Shown here one piece after another: positions 1 through 7,440 of a DNA stretch of 13,271 nucleotides. Source of the DNA: Bacteroidaceae bacterium (GTDB lineage: Bacteria; Bacteroidota; Bacteroidia; Bacteroidales; Bacteroidaceae). Made by a program: the position numbers and the translations under genes. Under the pieces are notes generated by a model, which made no database searches, was not told the origin of the DNA, and saw only the letters and a program-made list of their open reading frames with translations. Within the stretch, counting starts at the first letter, position 1. Each line of letters opens with the position of its first letter. The stretch lies in the NCBI GenBank assembly GCA_028707655.1, contig JAQWAN010000025.1:1-13271 (forward strand), given 5' to 3'.

Positions 1-24
1 CGTGGAAAAATAGAGTTGTTTCAT
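1..24 (-). CDS. pgl: Start of probable 6-phosphogluconolactonase (partial, runs off left edge)
   Basis: Only eight codons are visible (MKQLYFST), reading leftwards off the window. The ATG overlaps the zwf stop codon in a four-base ATGA junction, the usual sign of a translationally coupled downstream gene. In Bacteroidales gnd and zwf are commonly followed by pgl, which hydrolyses 6-phosphogluconolactone between the Zwf and Gnd steps. The identity is therefore inferred from gene order and the junction; eight residues carry no diagnostic motif. Any other co-transcribed gene would look the same here. Confidence 0.5.
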
Positions 25-1517
25 AATTCACAATATTTATCGCTGTCCGTTAGATTCTTACATGGATTGGTCCATTTTGCATCGTGGTCAACCACTAACA
101 ATTCACTTTCCAAGGGGCCCCATGTACCCGCAGGATATCCATGCAATGGAGAATCGGGGTGTTTTTCCCAATAGTTCACAATAGGGTTAAAAAAGCACCA
201 AGAAGCTTCCACAGCATCACTACGTGTAAACAACGTTGGATTACCGTGTATACAATCTTCAATCAGTTTTGAATAAGCATCGGTTATTGGTGTTTCTTTA
301 ATCTGATTGTAACTAAAATCCATATCCACCTGTTTTATGGTGAAATTGGACCCTGGTTCCTTAACCCCAATCTTAAAGATAATTCCCTCATTGGGTTGTA
401 TACGAATAATTAAGGTGTTGGCCGTTTGGCATTTATGCGGTCCGCAGTTAAACAAACTATGTGGTGTTTGTTTAAAATGAATTACTATTTCAGATACTTT
501 GGTAGGCATCTGTTTACCCGTACGAATAAAGAAGGGCACACCTTGCCAACGCCAATTATTGATGGCAAGCTTCATTGCAATAAAGGTTTCTGTTCGCGAT
601 TCTGGATCTACATGTTGCTCCTCTCGGTATCCCTTAGCATCTTTGGAGGCCGTGTATTGTCCACGTATGATATGTTCATTAAAATCTTCTTCTTGTAGCG
701 GTACTAGCGAAGCATATACCTTTACAATCTCATCTCGGAAATAATGTGCATCAAAAATAGCGGGTGGCTCCATTGCTGCAAGTGCCACTAACTGTATCAA
801 GTGATTTTGAACCATATCTCGCAGCGCACCTACGGAATCATAAAAAGCACCTCGTAGCTCAATCCCAATATTTTCTACTGCAGTTATCTCCACATAATCA
901 ATATAATTTCTGTTCCAGATAGGCTCAAATATACTATTGGCAAACCGAAAAGCAAGAATATCTTGTACCGTTTCTTTGCCCAAATAATGATCTATTCGAT
1001 AAATCTGATTTTCATGAAATACAGAAGCATATGTTTTATTCAGTGCCACACATTCCGCCAGATTACTGCCAAAAGGTTTCTCTATAATGATACGTGTTCC
1101 TTCTCGGTTTAAATGTACCGACTGTAGATATAGCGGAATCAATCCATATAAGGAGGGTGGAGTAGCTAGATAATATAAAATATTGTTTGTTTCTTTCTCC
1201 CCCGTTAATGTATCTATATGTGTGGCAAGACCACCATATAACTCTTTAGCTGCTGGATCCATGGATAGATAAAAAAGATGAGCTAAGAACTCCTTTGTTA
1301 TGGAAGCATCCGCTGGGTCTTTTTTTATATAAGTCTCCATCTCCTTCTCTATGTAGCTCCTATATGTGGCATCTGTATAAGATGTTCGTCCTACCCCTAA
1401 TATAAAAAAGTCGTTTTCTAATGTTCCTTTTTTAAATAGTGTAAAGAGGGCAGGGATTAATTTCCGTTTGGTTAGATCTCCCGATCCACCAAAGATAACA
1501 ATCATAAATTTACTCAT
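21..1517 (-). CDS. zwf: Glucose-6-phosphate 1-dehydrogenase
   Basis: Cytosolic enzyme that oxidises glucose-6-phosphate to 6-phosphogluconolactone with NAD(P)+, the entry step of the oxidative pentose-phosphate pathway. Visible motifs (498-residue numbering): N-terminal dinucleotide-binding GGSGDLTKRK at 10-19, EKPFG at 146-150, the active-site signature RIDHYLGKE at 174-182 (catalytic His177), and IRTGK at 331-335. The length is normal for the family. A longer start at 1538 exists. I prefer ATG 1517 because the protein then begins MSKFMIVIFGGSGDL, with the usual short lead before the nucleotide-binding loop, and the ATG overlaps the gnd stop by 8 bases (ATGAGTAA). No Shine-Dalgarno site is visible, so reinitiation after gnd is likely. 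It is the second gene of the gnd-zwf-pgl operon. Confidence 0.96.
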   Translation of the reverse strand: MSKFMIVIFGGSGDLTKRKLIPALFTLFKKGTLENDFFILGVGRTSYTDATYRSYIEKEMETYIKKDPADASITKEFLAHLFYLSMDPAAKELYGGLATHIDTLTGEKETNNILYYLATPPSLYGLIPLYLQSVHLNREGTRIIIEKPFGSNLAECVALNKTYASVFHENQIYRIDHYLGKETVQDILAFRFANSIFEPIWNRNYIDYVEITAVENIGIELRGAFYDSVGALRDMVQNHLIQLVALAAMEPPAIFDAHYFRDEIVKVYASLVPLQEEDFNEHIIRGQYTASKDAKGYREEQHVDPESRTETFIAMKLAINNWRWQGVPFFIRTGKQMPTKVSEIVIHFKQTPHSLFNCGPHKCQTANTLIIRIQPNEGIIFKIGVKEPGSNFTIKQVDMDFSYNQIKETPITDAYSKLIEDCIHGNPTLFTRSDAVEASWCFFNPIVNYWEKHPDSPLHGYPAGTWGPLESELLVVDHDAKWTNPCKNLTDSDKYCEL

Positions 1518-2952
1518 TTGTTGTATTCCAATTTTCATGATAAAACTGACCTCTTTTCTCTCTCTTTAGTTCAAACGTATGCGCACCAAAGTAATCTCGT
1601 TGTGCTTGAATCATATTGGCCGGAAGTTCTTCGGATGTGAAAGCTAGAAAATAGTTAAGCGCAGAAGAAAAGGCCGGCATAGCGCAATCATTTTGCAACG
1701 CATCTATCACAACACTTTTCCACCCATCAATAAGCGTTTCCACCTCTTGTTTAAAATAAGCAGATAGCAATAGATTGGGCAGTTCAGGATTGGAAGAGAA
1801 AGCATCTGCAATATCGTTCAAAAATTTACTACGGATAATACATCCACCTCGCCATAACTTAGCAATGGAAGCCAAGTCAAGATCCCAATGATAGGTGTCT
1901 GATGCCTGCTTCAATACAGCAAATCCCTGTGCATACGACATCAGTTTTGAAGCATATAAAGCAGAGGATAACTGTTCAATAAAGTCTTTTTTATCTCGAA
2001 TACCATCCCTTTTATTAGAAATGTACATATTCGCAGCTTTTTTGCGTGTATCCTTCTGTGCTGAGAGGTTGCGTTGGAACACTGCCGTTGCAATAAGACC
2101 TAACGGCATCCCCAGTTCCATGGCGTTGGTAACGGTCCATCTACCCGTACCTTTTTGGCCAGAGACATCTAGAATCTGGTCAATTAAATAAGTATTGTCT
2201 TTGCTCTTATGTTTTAGTATATGTGCTGTAATCTCAATTAAATAACTCTGCAGTTTACCATTATTCCATGCAGTAAAGGTAGCACTCATCTCCTCATTAG
2301 ACATGCCCGCTAGCTCCTTCATGCCCCAATAGGCTTCTGCAATAAGTTGCATATCACCATATTCAATGCCATTATGAATCATCTTCACAAAATGTCCCGA
2401 CCCTGCAGTACCAATCCATTCACAGCAAGGTGTACCATCTTCTGCTTTAGCAGCAATGCTTTGTAAAATAGGTTTTACCTCTTCCCAGGCCTTTATAGAA
2501 CCACCAGGCATAATAGAAGCACCGTTTAAGGCACCCTCTTCGCCTCCGGATATTCCTGCACCAATAAAATAGAACCCCTTTGATTCCATCCTTATTACGC
2601 GTTGGTTGGTGTCTTCAAAATTGGAATTACCACCATCAATAATAATATCGTTTGGGTCGAGTAGTGGTGAGAGCTTCTCTATTAGCTCATCTACGGGCTT
2701 GCCCGCTGGAACCATTAACATGATTTTTCTAGGTCTATCTATAGATGCGGTAAATTGCACTAAATCGGAGTAGCCCTGCATTCCATCTTTGTGCTGTACC
2801 TGCACAAAATCTTCTGCAATATGCTGTAAACCTTTTTCATCTCTATTATATACGGAGACGCTCCATCCATTGTTAGCTAAATTTAGGGCAAGATTTTTAC
2901 CCATAACCCCAAGCCCAATAAGCCCAATTTGTGTTTTTGTTTGTTTTTTCAT
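1510..2952 (-). CDS. gnd: 6-phosphogluconate dehydrogenase, decarboxylating
   Basis: Oxidatively decarboxylates 6-phosphogluconate to ribulose-5-phosphate, giving NADPH and a pentose phosphate. The 480-residue protein has the N-terminal Rossmann motif GLGVMG at 13-18, the IIDGGNS segment near 104-110, the signature GISGGEEGA at 133-141, and the substrate/catalytic segment KMIHNGIEYGDMQ at 190-202 (Lys190, His193, Asn194). The C-terminal region with FGAHTFE resembles the terminal substrate-binding tail of long-form (about 470-480 aa) enzymes. It is the first gene of the operon, about 45 bp downstream of a consensus Bacteroides promoter, and its last codons overlap zwf. Here gnd precedes zwf, so the operon order is not the reaction order. 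Confidence 0.97.
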   Translation of the reverse strand: MKKQTKTQIGLIGLGVMGKNLALNLANNGWSVSVYNRDEKGLQHIAEDFVQVQHKDGMQGYSDLVQFTASIDRPRKIMLMVPAGKPVDELIEKLSPLLDPNDIIIDGGNSNFEDTNQRVIRMESKGFYFIGAGISGGEEGALNGASIMPGGSIKAWEEVKPILQSIAAKAEDGTPCCEWIGTAGSGHFVKMIHNGIEYGDMQLIAEAYWGMKELAGMSNEEMSATFTAWNNGKLQSYLIEITAHILKHKSKDNTYLIDQILDVSGQKGTGRWTVTNAMELGMPLGLIATAVFQRNLSAQKDTRKKAANMYISNKRDGIRDKKDFIEQLSSALYASKLMSYAQGFAVLKQASDTYHWDLDLASIAKLWRGGCIIRSKFLNDIADAFSSNPELPNLLLSAYFKQEVETLIDGWKSVVIDALQNDCAMPAFSSALNYFLAFTSEELPANMIQAQRDYFGAHTFELKREKRGQFYHENWNTTNE

Positions 2953-2997
2953 GGTAGGAATAGTTTATTAATAGTTATGAAGAATAACGTTGTCTAA

Positions 2998-3029
2998 CAA
3001 AAATAGGAGGAATATATGGTTAATCCAAA
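2998..3029 (-). promoter_or_regulatory. Promoter of gnd-zwf-pgl operon (Bacteroides-type)
   Basis: On the minus strand TTTG (3029-3026) is followed after exactly 20 bp by TATTTTTG (3005-2998). This matches the known Bacteroides sigma-ABfr consensus TTTG-N19..21-TAnnTTTG with no mismatch. Transcription should start near 2990-2994, giving a leader of about 40 nt before the gnd ATG. Confidence 0.8.
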
Positions 3030-3105
3030 TGTATGGGTAGATTATTTGAGGCGATTATTATCTTCTATGCAGTGGACGGAATTATATAGGTAGTTTTTAC
3101 GTGAG

Positions 3106-3162
3106 AATACAGCTGTATTTCACTAAGAATGGTGCTTCTTTTTTCAAAAATACAGCACCATT
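3106..3162. repeat. Cluster of dyads: three copies of AATACAGC plus a competing inverted repeat
   Basis: The 14-bp perfect palindrome AATACAGCTGTATT lies at 3106-3119. A third copy of its half-site AATACAGC lies at 3149-3156. GCTGTATTT (3112-3120) can pair with AAATACAGC (3148-3156), while AATGGTGCT (3128-3136) can pair with AGCACCATT (3154-3162). The two long hairpins share bases 3154-3156 and exclude each other. The cluster sits between the tRNA terminator and the gnd promoter, roughly 75-130 bp upstream of that promoter. It could be a regulator-binding site or chance structure in AT-rich DNA. Confidence 0.4.
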
Positions 3163-3190
3163 TGCACCAATATATACCTATATTTTGGGT

Positions 3191-3228
3191 AAAAAAATAG
3201 GCACACATAATACTATGTGTGCCTATTT
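3191..3228 (-). terminator. Rho-independent terminator of tRNA-Thr
   Basis: On the minus strand a perfect 15-bp stem (AAATAGGCACACATA at 3195-3209 pairing with 3214-3228) with a 4-nt loop is followed immediately by seven U residues (3197-3191). It begins two bases after the CCA end of the tRNA gene, so it ends the tRNA transcript and isolates it from gnd. Confidence 0.9.
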
Positions 3229-3230
3229 AC

Positions 3231-3306
3231 TGGAGCCGAAACCCGGACTCGAACCGGGGACCTATTCATTACGAATGAATTGCTCTACCAACTGAGCCAT
3301 TTCGGC
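3231..3306 (-). tRNA. tRNA-Thr (anticodon CGT)
   Basis: A 76-nt cloverleaf can be drawn by hand with all four stems perfect. The acceptor is GCCGAAA/TTTCGGC, the D stem GCTC/GAGC, the anticodon stem ATTCA/TGAAT with loop TTCGTAA, and the T stem CCCGG/CCGGG with loop TTCGAGT. The discriminator base is T and the 3' CCA is encoded. The anticodon at loop positions 3-5 is CGT, which reads the threonine codon ACG. The gene has its own promoter and terminator and so appears monocistronic. I see no repeat of its 3' end nearby, so no sign that it serves as an integration site here. Confidence 0.97.
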
Positions 3307-3319
3307 TTATTTGCGCGTA

Positions 3320-3351
3320 CAAAAGTACACGATATAATTGTTTTATACAAC
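3320..3351 (-). promoter_or_regulatory. Promoter of tRNA-Thr
   Basis: The minus strand reads GTTG (3351-3348), 20 bp, then TACTTTTG (3327-3320). The -7 element matches TAnnTTTG exactly and the -33 element differs from TTTG by one base. The predicted start lies a few bases upstream of tRNA position 1 at 3306. Confidence 0.7.
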
Positions 3352-3439
3352 TCTTTTTAAATAAATTATTCTGATAATCGCAATAAAAAAAATAGCGTAA
3401 AACGGCTATTTTGTATCTTATTAATAGATAGTAGGTTAC

Positions 3440-3468
3440 AAAAAAAAGAGGAAACCGAAGCTCCCTCT
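3440..3468 (-). terminator. UUCG-tetraloop terminator after the OmpA-family gene
   Basis: The minus-strand RNA reads AGAGGGAGC-UUCG-GUUUCCUCU (3468-3447): a 9-bp stem with two G-U pairs, capped by a C(UUCG)G tetraloop and followed by eight U residues (3447-3440, the first closing the stem). It lies 28 bp past the stop codon. The A-run on the other side of the stem would let it act in both directions, but no plus-strand gene enters it. Confidence 0.85.
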
Positions 3469-3495
3469 TTTTTTAATTGTATTAATCCAAAAAAT

Positions 3496-4656
3496 TTATT
3501 TAATTACAACAACACGGTTAAGAAGATATGGTTTGAACATTTCATCCACACCACCTTGACCAGAAACAACGAGTTGATCTTCGTTAACACCATATGCTAC
3601 TAACAATTGAGCAACAGCATTAGCACGTCTTTCCGATAATTTTTGGTTATACGCTTCTGAACCAGTGCCTTTATCGGCATAACCGGTAACTGTAAATTTC
3701 TTGTTTGGTGTGTTCTGAATCTGTTCTGCAGTAAACTTAATATTAAGTTTTTCTCTAACAGAGATAGAAGATTTACCAAAAGCAAAGAAAATGGTTCTAG
3801 CAGCTAAATTCTCATTAGAAACCACCTCTTTAACAGTCTTAGGTTTGTTTTGTTCCGCAATTAAGTCGTTTTCTAATTGGTTGTTTTTAGCCAATTGTTC
3901 GTTTAAACGCTCTTGTACTGCAGTCATCTCCGCCTCTGATATGCCAGATGGAACAGTAGCCGCTTTAGCAAAACGAGATAAACCAAATTTGTAAGCTACA
4001 CCAACCTTTAGTGCAGGTACAAAATCAATACTCTTAAATAATCCATTTGTACCCGTTTGATCTAAATCAAAATTATCTTTCAACATCATCACACTAGGCT
4101 CAATGTTCAAATCCCATTTATCGGATAAAGAGAAAGTATGAATAACACCTAAGTAGGTCACGAAATTAGTATGATTCGATCCAGCCATATCATCCGTAGT
4201 GGTGTGTTCAATACCAAAACCAAGATAAGGAATTATAGATAGTTTTCTATCTGGATTGTAGCCATACAACATATTGGATATGTTAAACATAATGTCCTCA
4301 TGAACAGTAAAATATCCTACAGATTTATCTGCATACCCAAAATTAGTACCTGCAGCCTTGAAATCTTTTACACAGCCAAGACTAAAAGTTGTACGCAGAC
4401 CTAAGCCAGGTGTAAACCATTTGGCTGCATATATATCTAATACTGGAGCAAATCTTTCTCCGAAATCACCTAATCCATCCTGGTCACCAAACATCATCTG
4501 TGCACCAATATTACCACCAACAGACCAATTATCAGAGAACTTATTGGTCATCACTTGGTATTTATTGGGTAAAAGAACTGTTTCTTGTTGCTCTTGAGCA
4601 ACTAAACAGAATGGTATAGCAATCATTAATAATGCTAATTTTGTAAACTTTTTCAT
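3496..4656 (-). CDS. OmpA-family outer-membrane protein
   Basis: Predicted outer-membrane protein that anchors the membrane to peptidoglycan. The 386 residues begin with a signal peptide (MKKFTKLALLMIAIPFCLVA, probable cleavage near residue 20). A beta-rich stretch of about 30-228 with many aromatic and glycine residues fits an N-terminal OmpA-like barrel. A charged, helical, probably coiled-coil linker spans about 238-275. The C-terminal OmpA/MotB peptidoglycan-binding domain covers about 285-386. In that domain Asp328 (GYADKGTG) and Arg344 (LSERRA) align with E. coli OmpA Asp271 and Arg286, which bind diaminopimelate. The gene is monocistronic, with its own consensus promoter and terminator, as expected for an abundant envelope protein. 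OmpA-like is certain; the exact orthologue is not. Confidence 0.93.
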   Translation of the reverse strand: MKKFTKLALLMIAIPFCLVAQEQQETVLLPNKYQVMTNKFSDNWSVGGNIGAQMMFGDQDGLGDFGERFAPVLDIYAAKWFTPGLGLRTTFSLGCVKDFKAAGTNFGYADKSVGYFTVHEDIMFNISNMLYGYNPDRKLSIIPYLGFGIEHTTTDDMAGSNHTNFVTYLGVIHTFSLSDKWDLNIEPSVMMLKDNFDLDQTGTNGLFKSIDFVPALKVGVAYKFGLSRFAKAATVPSGISEAEMTAVQERLNEQLAKNNQLENDLIAEQNKPKTVKEVVSNENLAARTIFFAFGKSSISVREKLNIKFTAEQIQNTPNKKFTVTGYADKGTGSEAYNQKLSERRANAVAQLLVAYGVNEDQLVVSGQGGVDEMFKPYLLNRVVVIK

Positions 4657-4706
4657 ACTCTATTTTTTTAAATTACTATTCTAAAATACCTATCAAACTT
4701 ATGGGG

Positions 4707-4739
4707 CAAATATAGTGCTATTTTTTGTGTTAGAACAAA
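4707..4739 (-). promoter_or_regulatory. Promoter of the OmpA-family gene
   Basis: The minus strand has TTTG (4739-4736), 21 bp, then TATATTTG (4714-4707), a full match to the Bacteroides TTTG-N19..21-TAnnTTTG consensus. It predicts a leader of about 45 nt before the ATG at 4656. The 158-bp gap between glyA and this gene also holds an AT-only 7-bp hairpin (4758-4775), which could weakly end the glyA transcript. Confidence 0.78.
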
Positions 4740-4814
4740 AAAAAGATAATAAATGCTAAATAATTAACATTATTTTTATAGTTTTTTGCAATAATCCAGC
4801 CAACAAACGAAATA

Positions 4815-6095
4815 TCAATAGGCAAATATTGGATATTTAGCCATTAATTGGTTCACTTTATTTTTCACATCCATTATAATGGCTTCATTTTCCAGGTTCG
4901 ATAATACTGTTTCTATCATGCCAGCAATTTCTATCATCACGCTTTCAGTCACACCACGTGTAGTAATAGCTGGTGTACCAAGACGAATACCAGAGGTTTG
5001 AAAAGCAGATCTACTATCAAAAGGAACCATATTCTTGTTCACCGTGATATCTGCGGTAACCAATGCTTTCTCTGCTACTTTTCCGGTTAGGTCAGGATAT
5101 TTTCCGCGCAAGTCCACCAGCATAGAGTGATTGTCGGTACCACCAGAAACAATGGTAAATCCCCGGTCCGTGAGTGCTTGGGCTAAAGCCTTCGCATTTT
5201 TCATTACTTGTTGTTGGTAGGTTTTATAAGCTGGCTGTAAGCATTCGCCAAAAGCAACTGCTTTAGCTGCAATGATATGTTCTAATGGGCCACCTTGTAC
5301 CCCTGGAAAAACAGCGGAGTCTAATAGTTGCGACATCATCTTAACCACGCCCTTAGGTGTCTTTTTGCCCCATGGGTTTGGAAAATCTTTCCCCATCATA
5401 ATAACACCTCCTCTTGGTCCTCGTAGGGTTTTATGGGTAGTAGAGGTAACGATATGCGCATATTTAAGTGGATTATCCAGTAAACCCGCTGCAATCAATC
5501 CAGCAGGATGAGCCATATCCACCATAAAAATAGCATTTACCTTATCTGCTATGGCACGCATACGTTTGTAGTCCCACTCGCGAGAATAAGCAGAGCCACC
5601 ACCAATAATCATTTTTGGCTTCTCTCTTAAGGCAATCTCTTCCATCTCCTCATAATCCACTCTTCCAGTTTCTGCTTTAACATTATAAGCACAAGGTGTA
5701 TAAATGATACCAGAGGTATTCACAAAAGAACCATGAGAGAGGTGTCCACCATGTGCTAGGTTGAGTCCCATAAATTTATCACCAGGATTCAGCACCGCTA
5801 AGAAAACAGCAGCATTAGCCTGTGCACCAGAGTGGGGTTGTACATTGGCCCATTCGGCTCCAAATATTTCTTTTAAGCGATCAATAGCTATCTGTTCGCT
5901 CTTATCCACAATTTCACATCCTCCATAGTAACGTTTTCCAGGATAACCTTCAGCATATTTATTCGTCAAGCACGAACCCATTGCCTGCATCACTTGATCG
6001 CTAACAAAATTCTCAGAGGCAATTAATTCAATTCCTTTTAATTGTCGGTTGTGTTCCTGTTCAATGATATCGAAAATCAAATTGTCTTTTTCCAT
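4815..6095 (-). CDS. glyA: Serine hydroxymethyltransferase
   Basis: Cytosolic PLP enzyme interconverting serine and glycine with tetrahydrofolate and 5,10-methylene-THF, the main source of one-carbon units. The 426-residue protein has YPGKRYYGG at 51-59, HGGHLSHG at 115-122, DMAHPAGLIAAG at 193-204 and STTHKTLRGPRGG at 218-230, with Lys222 the expected Schiff-base lysine. Length is normal for the family. An AGGA sequence lies about 7 bases before the ATG. No Bacteroides-type promoter is visible in the 38-bp gap to the upstream gene, so it is probably the last gene of the pyrB-pyrI-flavin reductase-barrel-glyA unit. Confidence 0.97.
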   Translation of the reverse strand: MEKDNLIFDIIEQEHNRQLKGIELIASENFVSDQVMQAMGSCLTNKYAEGYPGKRYYGGCEIVDKSEQIAIDRLKEIFGAEWANVQPHSGAQANAAVFLAVLNPGDKFMGLNLAHGGHLSHGSFVNTSGIIYTPCAYNVKAETGRVDYEEMEEIALREKPKMIIGGGSAYSREWDYKRMRAIADKVNAIFMVDMAHPAGLIAAGLLDNPLKYAHIVTSTTHKTLRGPRGGVIMMGKDFPNPWGKKTPKGVVKMMSQLLDSAVFPGVQGGPLEHIIAAKAVAFGECLQPAYKTYQQQVMKNAKALAQALTDRGFTIVSGGTDNHSMLVDLRGKYPDLTGKVAEKALVTADITVNKNMVPFDSRSAFQTSGIRLGTPAITTRGVTESVMIEIAGMIETVLSNLENEAIIMDVKNKVNQLMAKYPIFAY

Positions 6096-6133
6096 TTCTT
6101 CCTATTTTTTATGTGTAATGAATAATTGTTCAA

Positions 6134-6850
6134 TTAAAAGACATAACCACAAGAAAAGCTGATTACATTATTTCTTCGTTTTAAAGAATAATCGGACTCA
6201 TCTGCAGTATCATCTTGGGTATATAGTTCTTTACAAATATTGTGAAGTCCTATATCGTAAGCAAAATTAATATAGATATGAGAGATATAAACACCAATAC
6301 CAAAAGATAAAGAGACATTGAAAGGGTAGATCGATTCATATAAATCACCATTACTCTCTACGTCTAAATCACCTAATTTATATTTACGTTTTAAATTATA
6401 TTTTATCTTAGGCCCTCCAAAAACAGTCATAACATAGGGCTTATCGTCTATCACCTTATAGCCATACAAGATAGGAAAATCGAATGACCGTATATTCGAT
6501 GCCATGGTAGAATGACACTCTGTGGCCTCTGTTTCTGTCTGATTAATATAGGAGAACATAATCTCTCCCCTTGTGATAGTGTAGCTGATACCTGTTTCAA
6601 TAAAATGTTTTTTTACAATGGGGATAATCATAAAAGCAGAAAGGGAGTATCCTATTTTATAAAAATTTGAATTATCCTCAATGACTCTATGATTACAAGA
6701 TAACTCATCTACAAAATTAGTAGAGGAGTTAAATCCAGCCTTAATTTCAAATTGGAAGGTAGATGGAAAAGAAAATAGCTTCAACTTTTGCCCAAAAAGG
6801 GAAGATGAAGTAAAGAGCAAAATAAGAATAAGCTGTATTAATCTTGCCAT
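6134..6850 (-). CDS. PorT-like outer-membrane beta-barrel protein, function unknown
   Basis: A 238-residue secreted protein. It has a hydrophobic signal peptide (about residues 1-20, ending SLFGQ), then alternating polar/hydrophobic beta-strand segments with the FEIKAGFNSS start typical of PorT-like/porin-family barrels of Bacteroidota. It ends in a terminal Phe (CGYVF) as outer-membrane barrels do. I recognise the fold class but not a specific function. It lies 5 bp after the flavin reductase stop codon and 38 bp before glyA, so it is probably co-transcribed with metabolic genes. A TAAGTTTG at 6892-6885, inside the flavin reductase gene, could be a -7 element for it, but no -33 element accompanies it. 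Its base composition looks more AT-rich than glyA by eye. Confidence 0.75.
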   Translation of the reverse strand: MARLIQLILILLFTSSSLFGQKLKLFSFPSTFQFEIKAGFNSSTNFVDELSCNHRVIEDNSNFYKIGYSLSAFMIIPIVKKHFIETGISYTITRGEIMFSYINQTETEATECHSTMASNIRSFDFPILYGYKVIDDKPYVMTVFGGPKIKYNLKRKYKLGDLDVESNGDLYESIYPFNVSLSFGIGVYISHIYINFAYDIGLHNICKELYTQDDTADESDYSLKRRNNVISFSCGYVF

Positions 6851-6855
6851 ACGGT

Positions 6856-7425
6856 CTATTTTTTCTTTTTTTCTACTGACCAGCCAAACTTACCAATATA
6901 TTTTCCTGTTTCATAATAACCACCATGAATATAGCTAATTAGATTAGCTTTAGCCAATTCCAGTTTTCCTGTTTTTGTGTTTAGATAATCCTGTTCCGCT
7001 TTGATGTTGACCACCTCGGCTATAAACATATCGTGCGATCCTAATTTAATAATCTCTTTTACTCTACATTCAATGCACAGTGGCGATTCCTCTATGTAGG
7101 GGGCATCTACCATTTTAGATTTGCCCGCCGTTAGTTTCATCTCCTCAAACTTATTATAATCTTTTCCTGAGCGTACGCCACACCAATCGGTAGCAAAAGC
7201 CATATTTTTTGTGGTTAGATTAATCACAAATTCCATTTTTTCTTTAATCAGATGATAGGAGTGTCTTTTGGGCTGTACAGAGATATAGCACATGGCTGGG
7301 TTAGTGCAGATGGTACCTGTCCATGCTACTGTAAATAGATTTTTTTCACCAGTAAACGAGCCGCAACTAATTAATACGGCAGGAAGTGGGTAAATTAAGG
7401 TACCTGGGCTCCAGTCTTCTTTCAT
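6856..7425 (-). CDS. Flavin reductase family protein (FMN-binding split barrel)
   Basis: A 189-residue protein of the flavoredoxin/DIM6-NTAB flavin reductase family, predicted to bind FMN and move electrons between NAD(P)H or a protein partner and flavin. Visible family features are the N-terminal PLPAVLISCG segment, the flavin-contacting stretch from about 32 to 57 (TVAWTGTICTNP and CYISVQPKRHSY), the FVINLTT segment near 66-72, and GSHDMFIAEV at 129-138. It lies 15 bp after pyrI, with an AGGT sequence a few bases before the ATG. The physiological substrate cannot be read from sequence. Placement behind pyrBI suggests shared expression more than a shared reaction. Confidence 0.88.
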   Translation of the reverse strand: MKEDWSPGTLIYPLPAVLISCGSFTGEKNLFTVAWTGTICTNPAMCYISVQPKRHSYHLIKEKMEFVINLTTKNMAFATDWCGVRSGKDYNKFEEMKLTAGKSKMVDAPYIEESPLCIECRVKEIIKLGSHDMFIAEVVNIKAEQDYLNTKTGKLELAKANLISYIHGGYYETGKYIGKFGWSVEKKKK

Positions 7426-7440
7426 AATGACCTGTTTTAT

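Noticed and set aside
426..744. Two plus-strand reading frames opposite zwf
   Set aside because: They lie wholly inside the antisense of a clearly recognised gene and show no family motif or promoter.
1895..2191. 98-codon plus-strand frame opposite gnd
   Set aside because: Antisense shadow of the conserved gnd coding sequence, with no recognisable domain.
3101..3295. Open reading frame of 64 codons on the plus strand
   Set aside because: Its second half is the antisense of the tRNA-Thr gene and its middle is the tRNA terminator. The PKPGLEPGTYSLRMN ending is a well-known artefact of translating antisense tRNA sequence.
3231..3306. tRNA-Thr as an integration (att) site for a mobile element
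   Set aside because: No direct repeat of the tRNA 3' end, no integrase gene and no foreign-looking cargo in the window.
4758..4775. Hairpin AAATAAT-TAAC-ATTATTT as the glyA terminator
   Set aside because: The stem contains only A-U pairs and the nearest long U-run is about 10 bases further on. It is too weak to call a terminator.
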